Source of the DNA: JAEVLT01 sp044598425
Lineage (GTDB): Bacteria; Bacillota; Bacilli; Bacillales; Cytobacillaceae
Direction of reading: 5' to 3'
Assembly (NCBI GenBank): GCA_044598425.1
Contig: CP172536.1
Location: forward strand, 1,612,001 to 1,676,000
DNA: 64,000 bases
Shown here: in pieces, positions 60,509 through 64,000 of the stretch
Position numbering within the stretch: the stretch's first letter is position 1
Layout: each line of letters opens with the position of its first letter
Translations under genes and position numbers: made by a program
The notes under the pieces: generated by a model
Told to the model about the DNA's origin: nothing
Databases searched by the model: none
The model's input: the letters and a program-made list of their open reading frames with translations, nothing else

Positions 60509-60976
60509 AGGTACTCCTTACATTTTCAATCTTTATATCAAATATAGCCGAAAATGATAAAAAAAGCAGCTGAATCAGATGAATTAATGCTTTTTTTCGA
60601 TATGACTGTCTCTGACACACATTTTTTTCTTTTTTTATCCTAATGCCATTGAATAATATTTTGAAATCCTAGAAAAGCGGAAACGATTAAACCGCTGATT
60701 GCCAAGAAAAGGGTGACATCCTCAAAAGAAATTTTCTTGGTACTTAAACAAACTAGACAATGTTTGTCTCGTGTAATTAATTTTAAAAACTTTTCGTAAA
60801 TAAATGAATAGGTCTTGGCCTTGTGACTGTGTTGCCAATTCTAAAAAGAAAAAATTAGCGGTAAAGGGTTAATTGTAAAAATGAGTTTGTCTATTTCTTT
60901 CGTATCCCGTCTGAAGGAATAAAATCTCAATGATAGAGGGAAGGTATACTTATATACTTTCAAATGGGGTTTTCAG
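60509..60976. other. Spacer upstream of corA and the ger operon
   Basis: 468 bases. On the minus strand an open frame without a start (from a TAG near 60841 to about 60645, about 65 codons, containing KHCLVCLS and LFLAISGLIVSAFLGFQ) may be a remnant. No clear sigma-G promoter for the ger genes was found: the GGAATA and TATACT near 60916-60950 are at the wrong spacing. Confidence 0.4.
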
Positions 60977-62311
60977 ATGTTAAGTCAAAAAATAGATTCC
61001 ATCCAGCAGTCTCTGAAAGAAAAAATCCAGCAATCGGATGATGTTGTTTTTAAAGAATTGTTCATAAGAAATGAAACCATCAAGCTTTTTTATATAAAAA
61101 CAATCAGTGATGGGACCCAAATTCAGACGATTCTGATTAAGCCTTTTTATGAAATGGCAAGTGGTGAAGCCTTTTTAGCTTATCTTCAATCAAATCCAAA
61201 AGTGAAATCTTTTGAGGATGAAAAAAAAGCGCTTGAGGATGTAACAAAAGGTTTTGTCTTGGTTTTTTTCCAAAAAGCGATTTTTTTAGTTGATTTAAAA
61301 ACGGATCGCAATAGTTCAGTCCTCGACACAACAGTAGAAACGACTATTCAAGGTCCGCAATCCGGGTTTAGCGAAAGCCTTGCGACCAATGTAGGGCTGA
61401 TCCGTCAGCGCTATCCTTCCCCTACATTGAAAATTGAATCGAAAGAAATCGGTTCAATTTCACGTACTCAAGTCATGACACTATATGACACGAAAAAAGT
61501 GAATCAGGAAGTCTTAACAAATGTCCACCAGTTTTTAGATTCGATTCATATTGAAATGTTTCAATCAGGGGAGCAGCTGCTTGATCTAGTGAAAAAAAAG
61601 AAACGGTCATTGTTTCCGGTCATGCTCGTTACCGAAAGGGCCGATCGAGTAGCGGTAAACCTGGCGAGCGGCAAAGTCATTCTTATGATTTCCGGCTCCC
61701 CCTTCGCCGTTATTTTGCCGACTGTTTTAAAAGATTTTATGGCCTCTATGGAAGATATTTATCAAACCTTTTGGGTGGCCCAGTTTTTACTATTTCTGCG
61801 GTATTGCGGCCTATTAATCAGTATTATTTTGCCAGCATCGTATATTGCCTTGACAGCCTATAATCCGGAAATATTTCGGATACAATTAGCCTTATCCATC
61901 GCAGGAAGCAGGACTGCTGTACCTTATCCTTCTTTTATTGAAGTGTTTGTGATGTTTCTATTTATGGAACTGTTGACAGAAGCAAGTATCCGTCTCCCTA
62001 AAGCGATCGGTCCAACAGCCACAACTGTTGGAGGCCTAATATTGGGACAAGCCGCCACCGAAGCCGGTCTTGTCAGCAACATCATGATTATCATTGTTTC
62101 CGCTGTGGGGATTTCCAACTTTGTTATTCCTATTAATGCTTTTGGCTTTGCGCTGAGGGTTGCAAAATACTTCTTAGTCGTGCTAGCGATTTTTTATGGA
62201 CTAGTCGGAATGGTGATTGGTTTTTTTCTCTTAATTGCTTATATGGTAAGCTTGGATAGCTTTGGGCAGCCATTTTTCACTTTAACCGATCATAAACCGG
62301 CCAAATTGTGA
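60977..62311 (+). CDS. Spore germination protein, GerA/GerKA type (A subunit)
   Basis: 444 residues. N-terminal soluble domain about 1-240 (IFLVDLKTDRNSSVLDTTVE, GPQSGFSESLATNVGLIR) then five to six membrane helices with the GerA segments ITGRRTAVPY-like AGSRTAVPYPSFIEVFVM and LPKAIGPTATTVGGLILGQAA. Spore inner-membrane channel subunit of a nutrient germinant receptor. Starts ATG 60977 with weak GGGG. Confidence 0.93.
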   Translation: MLSQKIDSIQQSLKEKIQQSDDVVFKELFIRNETIKLFYIKTISDGTQIQTILIKPFYEMASGEAFLAYLQSNPKVKSFEDEKKALEDVTKGFVLVFFQKAIFLVDLKTDRNSSVLDTTVETTIQGPQSGFSESLATNVGLIRQRYPSPTLKIESKEIGSISRTQVMTLYDTKKVNQEVLTNVHQFLDSIHIEMFQSGEQLLDLVKKKKRSLFPVMLVTERADRVAVNLASGKVILMISGSPFAVILPTVLKDFMASMEDIYQTFWVAQFLLFLRYCGLLISIILPASYIALTAYNPEIFRIQLALSIAGSRTAVPYPSFIEVFVMFLFMELLTEASIRLPKAIGPTATTVGGLILGQAATEAGLVSNIMIIIVSAVGISNFVIPINAFGFALRVAKYFLVVLAIFYGLVGMVIGFFLLIAYMVSLDSFGQPFFTLTDHKPAKL

Positions 62312-62337
62312 TCCATGAAGATAGGGGGGAGAGTAAG

Positions 62338-63414
62338 ATGAATCGCTATTTCCTATATTTGGTTTTGTCAAATATGATGACCAATACGATTATTTTTGTT
62401 CCGAAAATTTTAATCGAGGACCGCTACGATGGAGCAGTAATGGGGATCATCATAGCGATCCCATTAGGTTTGGTTTTAATGATCATTTCTTCCAAATTGA
62501 TGGGGAAGTTTCCGGAGCAGGCGCTGCCTGAGCTACTGGAAAAAACGTTTGGAAATAAATTCAAAATAGCTGTGCTTATTTGTTTAGCATGCATTTGGTA
62601 TTCTGCAGGGCTGATTACGCTGCTCGGCTATATTGATATCATCAACCGGTATATCAACCCGGAAATTGGGCAATTTTTACTTATGCTTCCGTTTCTGGGC
62701 TCAATCCTTTTTGTCATCCAGCTCACCACGCAAAAAGTCATGTACTTGCTAGAAATGATTTTGTTTATCAATACTCCGCTAATTGTATTTTTAATTTTTA
62801 AAGCATATACAAGTGAGAATTTAAACTGGAACTCTATTCTTGAAGTAGGAACACATTGGTTAGCACCGCCAAACTTTGAAGCTGTTGCTGCGGCTTCATA
62901 CGCATTTTCGGGGTATGCAAATGTCTTGATCTTTAACCGCCTTTTCAAGGAAAAAATCAAAAATAGGAATTTTGTTGCCATTTTTTTCCTTGTTATTTTT
63001 AATCTTTTCACCACTTTTTTTATCCCCATTGGGATCCATGGTGCTGATGGGGCTCAAGAGTATCTTTATCCTTGGATTTCAACGGCGGATTCCTTGAGGA
63101 TGACCTATGGCCCAATAGAAAGGGTTATTTTTATTTTTTTAATGTTTTATTTAAGCATCACGCTGCTGAGCGTTTCTGTACATTGGCATGTTACCCTAGA
63201 ATTTTTAAAAGGACTCTCAGCAAACGGATTAAGCAACAAACAAAAATGGCTAATTCTTGTCATATTTTCTGGCTTATCGATCCTCGCAGTGCTAAACATC
63301 ACTACCTTACAGTTAATTCAATTTGTTGACTATTGGCTTCAGCTCCGAGTTGGGGTCGAGATCTCGATTATTCTCTTGATCTTTATCATTGGAAGGAGGC
63401 AAAAAAAAAAATGA
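62338..63414 (+). CDS. Spore germination protein, GerB type (B subunit)
   Basis: 358 residues from ATG 62338, preceded by GGGGGGAGAG; an in-frame start at 62308 would overlap the A subunit. Ten membrane helices of the amino-acid-permease-like endospore germination family (YFLYLVLSNMMTNTIIFVPK, FGALASYAFSGYAN-like AAASYAFSGYANVLIF). Germinant-binding subunit in known receptors. Overlaps the C subunit by 4 bases. Confidence 0.92.
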   Translation: MNRYFLYLVLSNMMTNTIIFVPKILIEDRYDGAVMGIIIAIPLGLVLMIISSKLMGKFPEQALPELLEKTFGNKFKIAVLICLACIWYSAGLITLLGYIDIINRYINPEIGQFLLMLPFLGSILFVIQLTTQKVMYLLEMILFINTPLIVFLIFKAYTSENLNWNSILEVGTHWLAPPNFEAVAAASYAFSGYANVLIFNRLFKEKIKNRNFVAIFFLVIFNLFTTFFIPIGIHGADGAQEYLYPWISTADSLRMTYGPIERVIFIFLMFYLSITLLSVSVHWHVTLEFLKGLSANGLSNKQKWLILVIFSGLSILAVLNITTLQLIQFVDYWLQLRVGVEISIILLIFIIGRRQKKK

Positions 63415-64000
63415 GGGTGCTAAAGTGGATTGTGCCGATGCTGTCAATCATGCTTTTAGCCGGCTGCGGCTACAAAGACATCGATAAACGTTTCTTTGCT
63501 GTTAGCATTGGCATTGATACGGCAAAAAGTCATTCCAAAAAATACCTTGTCAGTATTAAATTTGCCATTCCTGCTATGGGGAAAAAGTCGAATGACTTCA
63601 TGATTGTATCGGAAGAGGCGGATACGATTGCTGAAGCAGTTCGCATTATTAAAACAAAAGTAGACAAAGAGGTTGATTTCAGCCATGCGAAAGTATTCAT
63701 CATGAGCCCTGAGGTAGCCAGAAACAAAATGGAGCCGCATTTATACTACTGGCCCTCACGACGCCGCGATTTTCAGGGAATTGCCTGGGTGGCATTAGGT
63801 AAACCAACCGCGTTGGATGTTTTAAAAGTAAAGCCAAAGTCTGAACAAATACCATCCAACTGGATTTTTATGACGTTTGGAAAAGAAGGTTCGGAAACGC
63901 CATACGTCATTCCGGAATTTTTGTTTGATTTTAAAAAAAGATTTGCAGAGAAGGGTCTAGACCCGCTGCTGCCAATTATTGAGGCTAAAAAGGAGTTCAT
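63411..64000 (+). CDS. Spore germination protein, GerC type, partial
   Basis: First 196 residues; the gene runs off the window. Signal peptide with lipobox LLAGC (MRVLKWIVPMLSIMLLAGCG), then a Ger(x)C start (DIDKRFFAVSIGIDTA, DFSHAKVFIMSPEVA). Third subunit of the receptor. GGAAGGAGG precedes the ATG. Confidence 0.92.
   Translation, partial: MRVLKWIVPMLSIMLLAGCGYKDIDKRFFAVSIGIDTAKSHSKKYLVSIKFAIPAMGKKSNDFMIVSEEADTIAEAVRIIKTKVDKEVDFSHAKVFIMSPEVARNKMEPHLYYWPSRRRDFQGIAWVALGKPTALDVLKVKPKSEQIPSNWIFMTFGKEGSETPYVIPEFLFDFKKRFAEKGLDPLLPIIEAKKEF

Noticed and set aside
60645..60841. Open stretch of about 65 codons on the minus strand upstream of corA
   Set aside because: It has a plausible membrane segment but no ATG, GTG or TTG start with a ribosome site; kept only as a possible remnant.
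60901..60960. Sigma-G promoter of the ger operon
   Set aside because: GGAATA and TATACT are present but 22 bases apart instead of about 17-18.
1..64000. tRNA, rRNA, CRISPR or prophage signals
   Set aside because: No cloverleaf-type T-loop/acceptor pairs, regularly spaced repeats, or integrase, transposase or phage-structural genes were seen.

Overview
The window comes from a low-to-moderate GC, endospore-forming member of the Bacillaceae. Supporting evidence: purine-rich Shine-Dalgarno sites with frequent TTG/GTG starts, a GerA-type germination operon, dlt genes including dltX, a TnrA/GlnR-regulated nas locus, CcpA cre, MntR and DinR/LexA sites, and small Bacillus families (YvrJ, DUF1659, DUF2922). 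The genus cannot be fixed from the sequence alone. No rRNA, tRNA, CRISPR array, prophage or intact insertion sequence was found.

Layout. 0-3.3 kb: the end of an L-2-hydroxyglutarate oxidase gene, glcD-glcF (glycolate/lactate-type oxidase) and two tiny ORFs. 3.3-14.5 kb: a complete assimilatory nitrate/nitrite locus: a PII remnant, nasA, nasB-nasC, sirB, nasD-nasE-nasF. It has TnrA/GlnR boxes about 50 bp upstream of three predicted start points. 14.5-18.5 kb: small and decaying genes (Zn-motif protein, alpha/beta-hydrolase remnant, PAP2 phosphatase, DUF3900-like protein, frameshifted AIM24 gene) and a structured leader/sRNA candidate. 18.5-22.5 kb: sulP-arsR operon, DUF1659-DUF2922-YvrJ trio, cold-shock gene. 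22.5-28.5 kb: an alcohol dehydrogenase module: zinc ADH behind a canonical sigma-54 promoter, facing a leftward operon of iron ADH, soluble histidine kinase and NtrC-type sigma-54 activator. 28.5-37.3 kb: sbcDC with an SOS box, a GNAT enzyme, mntH with an MntR box, and selB. 37.4-47.2 kb: a chemoreceptor, a YknXYZ/MacAB-like exporter with its OmpR-type two-component system, an SGNH hydrolase and an ABC-2 exporter. 47.2-51.1 kb: CAP-domain lipoprotein, haloacid dehalogenase, small proteins, a flavohemoglobin remnant and tatA. 51.2-55.5 kb: dltXABCD. 55.8-57.8 kb: ECF sigma factor, anti-sigma factor and a membrane protein behind a self-type ECF promoter. 57.8-64 kb: M42 peptidase, small membrane protein, corA, and a gerA-type operon running off the end.

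How the genes work together. NasA imports nitrate, NasBC reduces it to nitrite and NasDE reduces nitrite to ammonium; NasF and SirB supply the siroheme NasD needs. The alcohol module is the best candidate for an undescribed regulatory circuit: two GCCG-N6-CGGC palindromes 21 bp apart, a cre site and a -24/-12 promoter lie in order before adhA, and the adjacent kinase/activator pair is the obvious partner. Several broken genes (PII, alpha/beta-hydrolase, AIM24, Spo0E-like, flavohemoglobin) show ongoing gene decay. All functional assignments rest on motif and family recognition by eye; no database search was run.
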